Assembly (NCBI RefSeq): GCF_030867145.1
Contig: NC_134421.1
Location: 29,209,979 to 29,273,978, forward strand
Reading direction: 5' to 3'
Origin: Opisthocomus hoazin
Taxonomy: Eukaryota > Chordata > Aves > Opisthocomiformes > Opisthocomidae
DNA: 64,000 nt
Shown piece after piece: positions 24,831 through 35,719 of this stretch (the stretch's first letter is position 1; each line of letters begins with the position of its first letter). A program made the position numbers and the translations under genes. Under the pieces are notes generated by a model. It had not been told where the DNA came from. It ran no database searches and saw nothing but the letters and a program-made list of their open reading frames with translations.

Positions 24831-25623
24831 AAATGCGTGAAAGTTTTACTGAGAAGACATTGAAATTTGTTAGGAATTTAAACCATGTTATAAGTTTGCT
24901 ATTTAAATTCTTTGGTGGGAATTTTTCATTCATTGCGTTACTTGGATGCAAGGTTCAAGTACCTTTCAAAGATTGTAATCAAATTGTGATTATTTGCACA
25001 TCATTGTACATGCACATCTGTAAATGCAACAGTAAAAATGCCATATTTATGCAATCTGTAACAACTTGGACAAATGTTTATATATTTTACATAAACCTGT
25101 CTGTGTGCAGAATCTGAGAACCATTTTTTACATGATGCCAACCAAATCGCACGAAGCAACTGCTAAATTTGTGTCTTACTGTACTGGTCATGTTGCCAAT
25201 CAAACACATCCCCAGCAAATCCAGCTACCCCAGAGAGAAAACAGGTAGTGGAGGACCATTTTGGTATTTAGGAGACAGTTTGCATACAAGAAATGTATTA
25301 CTGCTGGCTGCAGACTGGCCAGCTTCCTTAAGCAACTAATGGTTTAAATGGTAATTCAGAACAGCAGCTTAGATTTTCAGGGGACTTGTCACAGTGTGGA
25401 AAGGGATCTTTGCGTTCCAGAATTAACACCATCAAATACACACAGAGGCATGGCAGTAGCTGGTGCCAGAGAGGCAAAGGGCATCCCCGGAGCCAGCCCT
25501 GGCCACAACAGAAGCCCTGACCTGGGGAAGAGGAGTGACCACAGAGGGGGAAGCAGCTTGGGCAGGTGGGAGGCGGTGGGGCTCTGCGAGGGCTGCCATG
25601 GCTCCCCGCGCAGCAGTGACAGA
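24831..25623. other. Intergenic sequence downstream of PPP1R12A
   Basis: AT-rich to about 25,380, then more GC-rich next to a CR1 insertion. The 25.35-25.68 kb ORFs on both strands are compositional and partly CR1. No gene is recognised. Confidence 0.6.
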
Positions 25624-25838
25624 ACTACAGAATCACAGAATGGTAGGGGTTGGAAGGGACCTCTGTGGGTCATCTAGTCCAACCCCCCTGCCGAAGCAGG
25701 GTCACCTACAGCAGGCTGCACAGGACTGTGTCCAGGTGGGTTTTCAGTATTTCCAGAGAAGGAGACTCCACAACCTCCCTGGGCAGCCTGTTCCAGCGCT
25801 CCATCACCCTCAGAGGGAAGAAGGTCTTCCTTGTGTTA
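25624..25838 (-). mobile_element. CR1 LINE 3' fragment
   Basis: On the minus strand this is the last part of a CR1 element: [16 protein letters not shown] codons, the short CR1 3' UTR and the TTCTGTGATTCTGTAG-type terminus at the low-coordinate end (about 25624-25645). Only about 215 bp remain because of 5' truncation. It ends within the ...RKTFFPLRVMERWN codons near 25838. Confidence 0.9.
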
Positions 25839-28219
25839 CCTAGAAGAAATGACTCGGGAGCTGGAACGTCATTTTTTGCCTGCCTTGTCTCCCTCATCAT
25901 AAACAATTCTCCCTGGACCTCCCTAGTTCCTACTACATACCGCTTTCAGACTTCTGCTATTTCCTTGCCAGATGCCAAAAAGAGCAGCTGTAATTCACAT
26001 TGTGTAGGTTGCTGCATTTGTTTGCTCAGCACCGAGTATAAAACGTGGGTCTCGGTATTCCCTCCTTTCGAAATACCTCCCATCCTAAACCGGTTTGTGC
26101 TCCGATGAACGTTAAGCCGATGGGTCGTAACCTTACCTGGTCAGTGTTCCTGGCCACTGCCCATTTGGTGGTCTCTGAAGAGCAAATGTGTTGTCACAGC
26201 ACAAGTGCCCCCTCGGGTGCTTTTTAGAGTGAGCAACTACACGTCATTTTACAGAAGAGAAAAAAAGCATGCCTTTGGCTAGCTGGAGATACCCGCTTTA
26301 GGAGATGTGCATTGAGGGAGAAAGTTTATTTACCTCCTTCACCTGTATCATACTGAAACGGGCTCTGTACGAGATGGCCCCCACCCCTGCTAGGCGACAT
26401 AACCATGGGGTTTATGGCCCCGAGTGAGGGCACCACATAATGCCAGAGACGTCCGGATGACGGCAGACAGCAAGTCTATGCAAAGAAAAGCAGGCGGTGA
26501 GGAGGAAGTATGGAAAAGGAACACCACGTCAGAAAATGAACAATTTGGATGGAGAAAGGCAGGGGACACGGCAGAACAAAACTGGTCTGAAGTCAGAGGT
26601 CAGGGCTCCATCACATCCAATCTCCTGAAAAGAGAAAAACTGTCCAAAGTTAGCAACAGTGTGGATTACACCTTGCTGCCTGCTCATACTACTGCTCAGA
26701 GAGGGTATTAATTTCTTGTTAAATGAAGTTGTGATGATGAAGATAGTCATTCCACAGATTCTTACTTGATCTGGACGATCCTGGAAATGGCTTGACTCTC
26801 CACAGCTGGCTCTTCACAGTTCCTGTATGGGCATCTTGAGGTCTCACCCACCGGTGCAGCACACCAGCTCCTCTGAAGAGGAACATGCACCCCTTGGTCT
26901 CCACCGTGTTGCTTGCGGTGTTGTGCAGAGCCATAAACGGAGGTGGCCAAATCCGCCCCGCTGCCGTGCCGTGCAGCGTCGGTCCCAGGAGCTCTGGCCG
27001 GGCCTCCCCGAGAGCACCGGGCCCTCCGTGGGGCGAGGGGTGCCAAGGGCTCTGGGCAGCTGTGGCCTCAAGCCTGCCCAGTATGGAGCCTGTAGGCAGC
27101 CACCATTTTAGTTACGCTGCGAGACATTTTTCCCCTTTTAATGGTAGCTTCAGCTTCTCTAACCTGGCGTGATGCAGCACGGGCAGTAGATAATTCTGAC
27201 ACTTCAGTTGTGCAACTGAGAGGTTAAAATGTTTTCTAGATGAAATTTAATTTCCAGCTACAATTCAGAGGACTGTCACAGTGAAACATGACGCAGATTC
27301 ACTGCATAATGTACAATTTAAAAAAGAACTCCACAGCCATACAGTTGTCACAATGTTTTGTGGAGCCTGCTTTTAAAGATAGTGGAGAAACAACTGTGAC
27401 TGCATCGTAGAGGGGGTGCTTTCCCACCTGCTTTAAATCTTGGAACAGTTTTGTTGCAGCTCTGCTGGTCACCTCTGCAAAATGACAGGGTTTTTTCCCT
27501 GTGCAGGAGTAGCCGGTCCGTCTGTTGGGGGATAGAAGAAAGGATTTGCTTAAGTTTTTCAGAAGAAGTTCTCACTGTTCCTGCTTATGTAAACAGTGCT
27601 AACATTTAGCCGTGGTGATTCAGCTTCCTCGAGTTCTTCCGTCAAAGCCACTAATAACAAAGGTAAAAAATGCTGGTGACTGGAGTTACTTGCTTTACAT
27701 TTGCTTTGATGGCAAGAGCAGCAGTTGGGATTTGTTAGAGAGGAATAGCAAGTAGCAGTGTGCTCAGCCTCAGCATAGATCTAAAGTAAGGCTGGAACAG
27801 TCCTAAAGGTGACTGCAGGTTCCTGCACAGAAGACAGAAGTAAGAAAAAACAAGCAAAAAACCCTCCCACACTGACAATTAATTGCTCGCACTTTAAAGG
27901 GAGAGCTGCTGCCACACGGGTGAAGTCATCGGCTATTCTTGCTTGTGTCAGCACCTCCCCATTTTGTGTTACTGATTAGATAGGAAAAGTATGTGGCCTT
28001 TAGAGAAAGGAGGAACTGTTCCTTTTTTCGTCTGAAAAACATCACCTGTTGGATGTCTAATGTTGCTGGTCAGGCCCAGGGGTAATTACAGCAGGGACAA
28101 AAGCCCCACATTCCAACGCTAATTATTTCACCCTTCCTACTTGGGTTCTGCACGTCTTCGTTGCAGACCTATTAGAGCTTAGCAGAAGTAGTTAGCCAAG
28201 ACAGCACAATTCGTCCCCC
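25839..28219. other. Intergenic sequence
   Basis: No gene is recognised. A smaller GC-rich patch (about 26,880-27,110) produces overlapping ORFs on both strands that look compositional. The rest is ordinary AT-rich intergenic DNA. Confidence 0.55.
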
Positions 28220-29240
28220 AGTGTGGTCTTTTCCCTTTGTTTTATTACCTGCAGGAGGGCGCCCGTGGGGGTGGGCGGGTGAGCAGGCCCTGCTGATTCC
28301 CTCGGTACGGTCTTGCCGCGCTCCAGCTGTTCCCCTGTGCGCGCTCGCTGGGCTCGATGCCCCTCTGGGCAAACCAGCGCGGGGAGGCGCCGCTGCCGGG
28401 GTCCCGCCATGGCCGGCTGGCCGCGGCGCTGCCCCGCGCCCCCTCGTCCTCCCCAGAAACAGAAAACTCGGGCAGCTCGACAGCCCTGGTGCCCTTGTTT
28501 GTGCCTACATTACACACTCCTCTGCGAGCGAGACCTCTCCGCTTCAGAAAGGAGAGACCTGGTCCGAGGGAGCTGCCGCGGGGCAGCTGGAACAGAGCTG
28601 CTCTGCGAGGGGGCACCTGGACCCGCACCCGAGCCTGAGGAGAGCGCGGGCCGTCGTTCCACCGGCTGGTGAGCGGACACACGAAATGCTCACCTGGCTA
28701 CGCACTCCAGCCTGCCCAGAGAGAGGATTTAATGAAAAAGTGAGTTTGGTTAAAAACAAAACCCCACCTCCCCGCCAGCGGCTGGTGGCACGGGCGCGAC
28801 TCCCGAAGGCAGCACCTACCCCGGGCTCCGGCCTCCCCTGGCCGCGGGAAGGGCCTTTCCCGCCCGCTCAGCCCGGGCGAGGCGCCGGTGCTGCGGGCGA
28901 GCGCGAGGGCTCCGGCCACGGGCTGTGCCGACGCCTCCCGGGCGCGGTGCCGGGGCGGGGGGGGGGGTAACGCCGCTGGGGACTGCAGCGCCGGGGCCGC
29001 GTCGCCAGCTCCTGCCCGCAGCCAGGACCCCGCGCGCGCTGTGCGGGCCCGGGACGCGGCGCCGGGAGGTGGCACCAGGCGGCTGCGCGTCCCCGCCGGA
29101 GCTCCCGGGGCGGGCACGGCGCCGGGGCCCGGCCGCTACCCGCCAGCTCCCCGCTTTTCCTTTTCTCCCCCCCGACAGCAGCTGAGAGGAACGGCTCCGG
29201 CAACGGTGACTCGAGGAGACGCCGAGCCTGCTGCCCGCAA
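28220..29240. promoter_or_regulatory. Orphan CpG-island-like block
   Basis: About 1 kb is much richer in G+C and CpG than its surroundings, with many GCGC, CCGCC and GGGGCGGGG motifs and a run of 11 Gs near 28,956-28,966. Long ORFs appear in several frames on both strands, as expected for GC-rich DNA with few stop codons, and none resembles a known protein. It lies about 3.4 kb beyond the PPP1R12A 3' end and 11 kb upstream of the PAWR promoter. It could be a promoter for an unannotated transcript, an enhancer, or a GC-rich relic. Confidence 0.5.
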
Positions 29241-29245
29241 ATTCC

Positions 29246-29742
29246 GTGCTCAGCTTTGGGCCCCTCACCACAAGCAGGACATGGAGGTGCTGGAGCGTGT
29301 CCAGAGAAGGTCACCGGGGCTGGCGAGTGGTCTGGAGAACAAGTCTTGTGAGGAGCGGCTGAGGGAGCTGGGGCTGTTTAGTCTGCAGGAGGCTGAGGGG
29401 GGACCTTATTGCTCTGTACAACTACCTGAAAGGAGGTTGTGGTGAGGCAGGTGTTGGTCTCTTCTCCTAAGTAACTAGTGATAGGATGAGAGGCAATGGC
29501 CTCAAGTTGCGTCAGGGGAGGTTTAGATTGGATATTAGGAAAAATTTCTTTGCTGAAAGAGTGATCAGGCATTGGAACAGGCTGCCCAGGGAACTGGTGG
29601 AGTCCCCATCCCTGGAGGTGTTCAAAAAACGTGTAGATGTGGCACTTCAGGACATGGTTTAGCAGGCATAGTGGTGTTGGGCTGACGGTTGGACTTGATG
29701 GTCTGAGAGGTCTTTTCCAACCTGAATGATGCTATGATTCTA
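29246..29742 (+). mobile_element. CR1 LINE 3' fragment, divergent subfamily
   Basis: The C-terminal ORF2 region is recognisable ([32 protein letters not shown]) and so are [21 protein letters not shown] codons in a shifted frame. The copy ends in a CR1-type terminus (tgatgctatgattct, about 29727-29742). Frame breaks and sequence differences set it apart from the other copies here, so it belongs to another CR1 subfamily. It directly abuts the CpG-rich block. Confidence 0.88.
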
Positions 29743-30109
29743 CCCTGGACAGGGCAGATCGAGTACCCGGCCTGGCTGGGGCGCTGGGATCTGTCCCGTC
29801 GGGAGGCACAGGCTGCCACCCACACAGGGCTGGCCGTGGGTCTGGGGGAACGGATCCGTGGGCAAGCGCGGGCAGGGACCCACTCCACACTGAGCGCTCC
29901 CATGCTGCATGAAGAGATGTACAGACCAGGAGCAGACACTTAGCAAGCACCAGAGGATGGCTCTGCTGAAGCTGAGAGAGGGGGAAAAGCCAAAAAACCA
30001 TCCTCCATATCAAAAGTTGTCAACCCAGCAGTTCACAGCAGCACTGAACTTGGCCGAAATGACAAAACGCTGGTTAACTCCTGCTTGCTCAATACGATCA
30101 CTTCATAAG
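29743..30109. other. Intergenic sequence
   Basis: Moderately GC-rich sequence after the CR1 copy. No feature recognised. Confidence 0.5.
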
Positions 30110-31330
30110 CGCATTGCTTCGCTTTGTAACCAGAGCCCTCCGTACTCTGTGAGGTCCTCGCAGTCCTCCCTCTGCCCCCTCCGGTCTCTCCTCGCTGTTC
30201 CCTGCCTGGCAAGCATGGGCAGCACACCACGCGCTCTCACATCCTTCTGCAGCCTCCTCGACCTGCTGTCCTCAGCCCTACATGGACAGAGTTCTGCTGT
30301 GTTTCCACGCCACCATACATAATTATTTTCAGGGCAAGAGAGGGCTTTGTGGTCTAATTACGTGCCCTGTTATTCAGGGTGACAGCCACAATAACCGAAA
30401 GACCCCAGCAGCTACTTCCCCCGGGACCTTGAGCACTCTGAATTTCCCCGTGTCTGGGGAGTGGCACTCAGAATTGCTACACCCAGACACTGAGTGCAAG
30501 AATCCCCTTCATATTTTACTAACAAGTCACTACAAGCTTACGGACATGCCACGGCTCCTAGAGAGAACAGGTTCTCCTCTGTCTCCTGCTCATCTCAGCC
30601 GTCAGTCTTCTCAGTCGCTCCTGTGCGCAACCCAGACCACCAAGATCCTCCTTGGACATGCCCTTCCCTGCACTTCTCCTTCAGATCTTCCGGTACTTGC
30701 TGCCCGTTTCTGTCCCCTTAGACCACCTCCCGTCCTTCTGCTTGCTTCTAGCATTTTCTACTCGTTTGCTGCTCCTCTCTCCTGTTTCACCCCCTTTCAG
30801 CCCTGATCACTGGTCCCTTCTTCCCGAGCTAACTGCTCTACAGTTGTATCTTCTATTGACTTCTCTGCTGTCCACAATTCCTCTCTCCACAACTTGGCAG
30901 CCTCGACACTTTGCGTGCTCTCCCTCCGCCTCTGTTACTCACTGCCCACTCCCTCCTTCCTCGCACCGTCTTATCCTGAGCTCCCCAGAAGCACACATCC
31001 CAAACGGTTTCCAAGACCCCAGTAATCTTTTCCTGACAGCTGGATCTTTTTCCCACTGATAATCTGATCTTTACTCAGTAGGAATGCCTCTACCCTGCCA
31101 TTCAGTTCCCACCTGCTCCCACTTCTCCCTAATACAAGGGGGTGGTTTCACCATAAACTAAGTACACGCTACAAGCCACCCATTCCCACCTAACCCAGTT
31201 ATTCCTCTCCTCAGGAATCGGCACTGTTTTCCATAGGCCTCTTTCCTACTTTTCTCCTTCTCCCTGAAGTGTCAGGGTAAAAGCAGCAACAGGCCTTACA
31301 CTCCTTCCCTTGTTTTCAACCCGTCAGGGT
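30110..31330 (+). repeat. Strand-asymmetric pyrimidine-rich tract
   Basis: About 1.2 kb in which the plus strand is strongly enriched in C and T (many TCC, CTC and TTCC blocks) without a fixed repeat unit. The composition returns to normal near 31,400. No coding sequence or known repeat was recognised. It may be a decayed simple-sequence region. Confidence 0.45.
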
Positions 31331-34045
31331 GTTTGCAGGCAAACAGCCCTTCACTAGTTCTTCATCGGTTTCCTCCCGTCCCTTTCCGAGTGTCCCACAG
31401 TAAAGCAGATAGATAGATACAGAAAGCAAGGCCTGTTGGGTCCTAGTGCCTAATTTGGGAATAAATATTATAAACTGAGCGTTGGCTGCGGATGTGCTTG
31501 TACGCGAAGGATGAAGAACGCAGCTTGTCCTCTTTCAAGTAACTTTTAAACTTAAAACATCTTTTCAATATGCATTTAAAGCTTGTAATCTTAAATACCT
31601 TGGCAATTTTCACCTCGAAACAGCAAAGAATGTATGAGTAAAACACAAAATTCGCTTTTAAGCATCGTCCACGTTTGTTTACATAAAATCCTTACAACAT
31701 AGGCACACAGACTTTGTTCCAATTGTTCACACAAAAATGCATTCCCAAGCTTTCATCCTAGATGTTTACAGCATGGCCACGTATCATTGAAATAAATTTC
31801 ATAATATAAAGTATCAACCTAATTTGAACAACAGGAAGTATATTTTATTTTTTATGTTCTTTAAGCTGTTCTCTCCCTTTGTAGTCTGTCTGGTTTCATA
31901 CACGCTGGCTCTGAACTCTTCTAAGTGCTCCCCTCTGCTTACACTCACTGATATGTCACAGCCATTGATTGATCACTGTTTGTGTTTGTTTTGGACACTT
32001 CCAGATGATTGCTACTAATAACCAGCACTGAATTCCTGAAATATCTGCCGGATTCCTTCTACAAGGCAACTTCGTTATGGTCCGTCATATGGGACGCAGT
32101 AGGCCCTACGAATACTGTGGTGCAGGAGAAAAACAATCGCCGAATGAAGGGACAGCTCAAACAAAGCATTGTAAAAAGCCATCACACTAAATTCCGCATG
32201 CATCATCTGCTGCATTTCAGTGAAGGCCAAGTTTCTTAGTCAGCTCGCTGAGGAGATCCCTCAGCCCTCACTAAGCTTCTTTGGGGATGTAGTTCTGTGC
32301 CCGCTGCACTTCCCTACTCCGTGCAGCTCATCGCCCGCAGGAGGTTAGAGCAAAAGCATGCAGCTACAACAGTTTAACCCAGAGGTACGCAGGGAGAATT
32401 CAGAGACCTGATAAATTTTTACTGACTTTGTACTGGTCCTTCAAAAAAAAAAAAAAAATTCTTAAGAGACAGAGGGCTGTTACTTTAAAAAAAAAAAAAA
32501 AAAGCCCTGAAGGGTTATGAATTGTAACCAGTACCAACAAGACACTGACAGTGAGCCAGTAACCACTGGATTGGGTTTCTAGGTTTCTAGTTATTAATTT
32601 GCATGTTTACTTTTGGAGAGACAGAAAGACAGGAACTGAATTGTCTCTGGACAAGTGGACCAAAACGTGTTTAACAGTGTTTTAAACTGTAATGAGAGTT
32701 AGCTGTATGGAGGTGAGTATGGTCAGAGGATGCTGTCTTTAAGAAGAATGAATAGGCTCTGTAGGTTCTGGAAACGTATCATAAATATAAAAAACAACAA
32801 AGGTAGTGTTACTCAGATAAATCAAGTTTACCTTAGGGGTGGCTTAAACCTATGATGTCATTTCTGTCCTGTGGATAGGTACAGTCAGCTCTTCATCACC
32901 CAGGTGACAGCCAGCACCTTAGGTGGCACACCAGCCCCACAACCTGGCGGCTCCCCTGCTAGCCGAGATGGTGGCAGCCCAGCTGCCCACATAGGGTATC
33001 CCCGAGAACTCCGGACTCTGGAGGACAACGTGCCACAAAGACACGGCACAGAAAACACCCAAGGCTAGCTTATGGCTGGAAGCCTATGCGAGCTCGCTCT
33101 CGTGGAGGAATACAAGGCTACCAGAAGCACCTCTCCCCGAAAGCAGCTCATTCCCAAAAGGGCAAGCGTGCAGGCTGGACTAATGAGCCAGCGTATGGAC
33201 AAATCCAATTGCCCTGCGTTATGCTCCCCAGTATTCGTACTGTGCGGCAGCACGGGCATCCCGCAGGAGCATTTTCGTTTGGCAGACTCAACGCTGCTCA
33301 AGTATGTCTCGGTAGCTTGCTACCTTAGAAAATTTTCCGCAGCGGCAGTCACTTTACATTTATCTGCACTGAATTCCACCTGCTACTTTATCACTGCCAC
33401 TCAGTTTGGCAACTTGTTACTTTTCACTTTCTCAGTTTGCTCTGTTTCTTTGCAATGCTTTGATTTCGATGGATCCTCCGTAAGGAAGAGCTCCACTGCA
33501 AGATGCTCCCTGGGTTCCATCACAGTGAACACAGAGTCGAGGGCCAGAACAGAAAACCGTCTCCTCCAAGCAATTCTTTTCTGTGGTGATCATACCCTCG
33601 GGGCATTTGCTTGTACGCCTTCTGCAAACTGGTCCTCAAGCACATTGACAGCCTGCCTCAGAGCATCCACCCTTTCCTCCCTCCTCTCCCAAGCCCTGTG
33701 AGGCTTGTCAGCGTCAGTTTTTCCCTACCTTCTCACACCTCACTGCATAACTTTTTGACTCTGTGTCTGGTTTGCAGCCCTGCTCCTCAACAGGTTGCTC
33801 TAGGGCATATTTACCTGGTTCCCTGTTCAAATCCGGCCCTAGAGAGCACCTATTTGGGCAGAAAAAAAGAGGGAGCACGGTTGCTCAGTAAACTGTTTCC
33901 AGGCTAGGCTGACTGAACTTCATCACAAATAGCAAGGAGTCGTCAGAGAAGTGGAGTCGTCGGTCTGAACCCTCACACGGTGCAGCACTGGAGAGGCAGC
34001 AACAGACCGTCTGACAGAGCGAGACTGTGAGCTGTGGTAGAAACC
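31331..34045. other. Intergenic sequence with A-tracts and a possible ancient CR1 piece
   Basis: Two poly-A tracts occur at about 32444-32458 and 32487-32503. Around 33,340-33,440 the minus strand faintly resembles the FNADKC-type segment of CR1/L3-like reverse transcriptases (plus strand: tttatctgcactgaattcca). That assignment is weak. Other ORFs, including 33072-33701, show nothing recognisable. Confidence 0.35.
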
Positions 34046-34226
34046 GCACTGGAACAGGCTGCCCAGGGAGGTTGTGGAGTCTCCTTCTCTGGAGATATTC
34101 AAGACCCGCCTGGACAAGGTCCTGCGCAGCCTGCTGTAGGTGACCCTGCTTCAGCAGGAGGGTTGGACTGGGTGATGCACAGAGGTCCCTTCCAACTCCC
34201 ACCATTCTGTGATTCTGTGATTCTGT
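34046..34226 (+). mobile_element. CR1 LINE 3' fragment (about 180 bp)
   Basis: It starts in the codons for [21 protein letters not shown], continues through the CR1 3' UTR and ends in tandem TTCTGTGA octamers (about 34204-34226). It is nearly identical to the copies at 404-1120 and 55682-56164, which indicates recent activity of one subfamily. It is heavily 5' truncated. Confidence 0.92.
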
Positions 34227-35520
34227 TCTCACCGCGCCTTCGAAGTCATCTGCATGGACACGGAATCCACTCCCATCCCCGCTGCCATTCTTACCCAGCA
34301 CATGCCAGCTGGAGATCTGTGTTCATTTCTCACACTGTAAGACAAAATACTTGAAAAATCAAGCAAACTTCATTCCATAAGTTTGTTTTTTCCCTTTGCA
34401 CGCTGCACTCCTCCATCAGCTAGATGAACGAACTTCGCTGCAAGGAACAATACTACTTTGTCTGTCGAACCAAACTAGCTCAAAGAAACTATGGACTGAA
34501 TTTTGGTCAAATGATAGCAGAGTTCAAGAATGGTAAAAGACATACAGAAACCAGATTAGAAGATGGACTCTCGGATTGATCTTGAAAGCTAACACCTCCC
34601 AGTAAATCCAGCTGTTTCACAAAGCTGTTGTACTTACATGCAAGATTTCCAATCAGGCCCTAGCACTTAAAAAAAAAGTTGTAACCGTCCAATTCAGTAG
34701 CACAGCAAACAATAGGATAAAACTGATATTTCAGTGAAAGTGGGATTGTCAGATTTGTATGAATTTGCATGCACAAGTCGTAAGAAAGTAATCCAGTTAA
34801 ACCACTGACTATGGGGGCTAGAACATAATTAACTGTTAGAACCCTACACAGGAATACCTTGCCAGAAGGTTAGCGCTGTGACACCAAGCTCCCCTGAGGG
34901 GGAAAAAAAGAATAACTTAATTAATTTCTGGAAGAAAAGTTGAGGAAATAAAAATCCATGATGATAGGCTAGGCCTCTGGGATTTAGATAGCGCACATAG
35001 CTCAGAAGTAGCAGAAAGTGGTTTAAAGTGGCGGGGGACAGCAGTTTATCCACATTTAGACAAAAATGCCAAAACAACCAAGACCAAGCGGTAACAGAAT
35101 TTGGTAGGTAAGAAGAGATACAGCAAAGATTAACAGAGAATTTGAAAAGCAAATAGCACAGATGTAAACAAAAATAAAAACTCCATCTACACACTCTAAT
35201 AAAAGGAAGTCGGTCAGAGAAGAAATATGCAATCACTTCACAGCCCAGCAACGAGACTGCCAGCACCTCCACGTCCCCCTTCACACCTTCACGCCTGCAC
35301 TGGCATCTGCCACAAATGAATCTTCGGAAGTCAATGGGCAAGACTACGGAGCACCACCCAATTTCTTCAACTCTTTTGATCGTCTCTGACAGAGATATCA
35401 AATGTTCTGTTAGCGATGTAACTGGGAATAACAAAAGAGTGCAAGGAGGAAGACACTTGCAAAGTGTGTTTTGCTAGGCTCTGTCTCATCCTAGGCCGGT
35501 GGTCTAAGGCAGCGTGAGTG
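34227..35520. other. Intergenic sequence
   Basis: No gene is recognised. A 196-codon minus-strand ORF (34844-35434) rich in Leu, Phe and Cys has no visible family signature and is probably fortuitous. Confidence 0.5.
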
Positions 35521-35530
35521 GTAGGAGGGA

Positions 35531-35685
35531 GAGGAGAGGAGAGGAGAGGAGAGGAGAGGAGAGGAGAGGAGAGGAGAGGACAGGACAGGACAGGACAGGA
35601 CAGGACAGGACAGGACAGGACAGGACAGGAGAGGGGAGAGGAGAGGGGAGGAGAGCAGAGCAGAGCAGAGCAGAGCAGAGCAGAG
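35531..35685 (+). repeat. Three-phase pentanucleotide satellite
   Basis: The array has GAGGA x10 (35531-35580), then CAGGA x10 (35581-35630), a GGGGAGAG-type junction (35631-35655), then CAGAG x6 (35656-35685). A short imperfect duplication of CAGCAGAGCGTTGG follows (35691-35719). The plus strand of the first block is all purine. The units differ from each other by single substitutions, so the array probably grew by successive expansion of variant units. ORFs here are artefacts of the 5-mer. Confidence 0.95.
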
Positions 35686-35719
35686 GAGGACAGCAGAGCG
35701 TTGGACAGCAGAGCGTTGG

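Noticed and set aside
28221-29445. Multiple overlapping ORFs of 90-250 codons in the orphan CpG-rich block
   Set aside because: Equally long in several frames on both strands, low-complexity products and no homology recognised. Treated as compositional.
33072-33701. 209-codon plus-strand ORF
   Set aside because: No recognised domain. Part of it may overlap an ancient CR1/L3-like relic on the opposite strand.
34844-35434. 196-codon minus-strand ORF
   Set aside because: Leu/Phe/Cys-rich product without repeats, motifs or a recognisable family, and no splice or promoter context.
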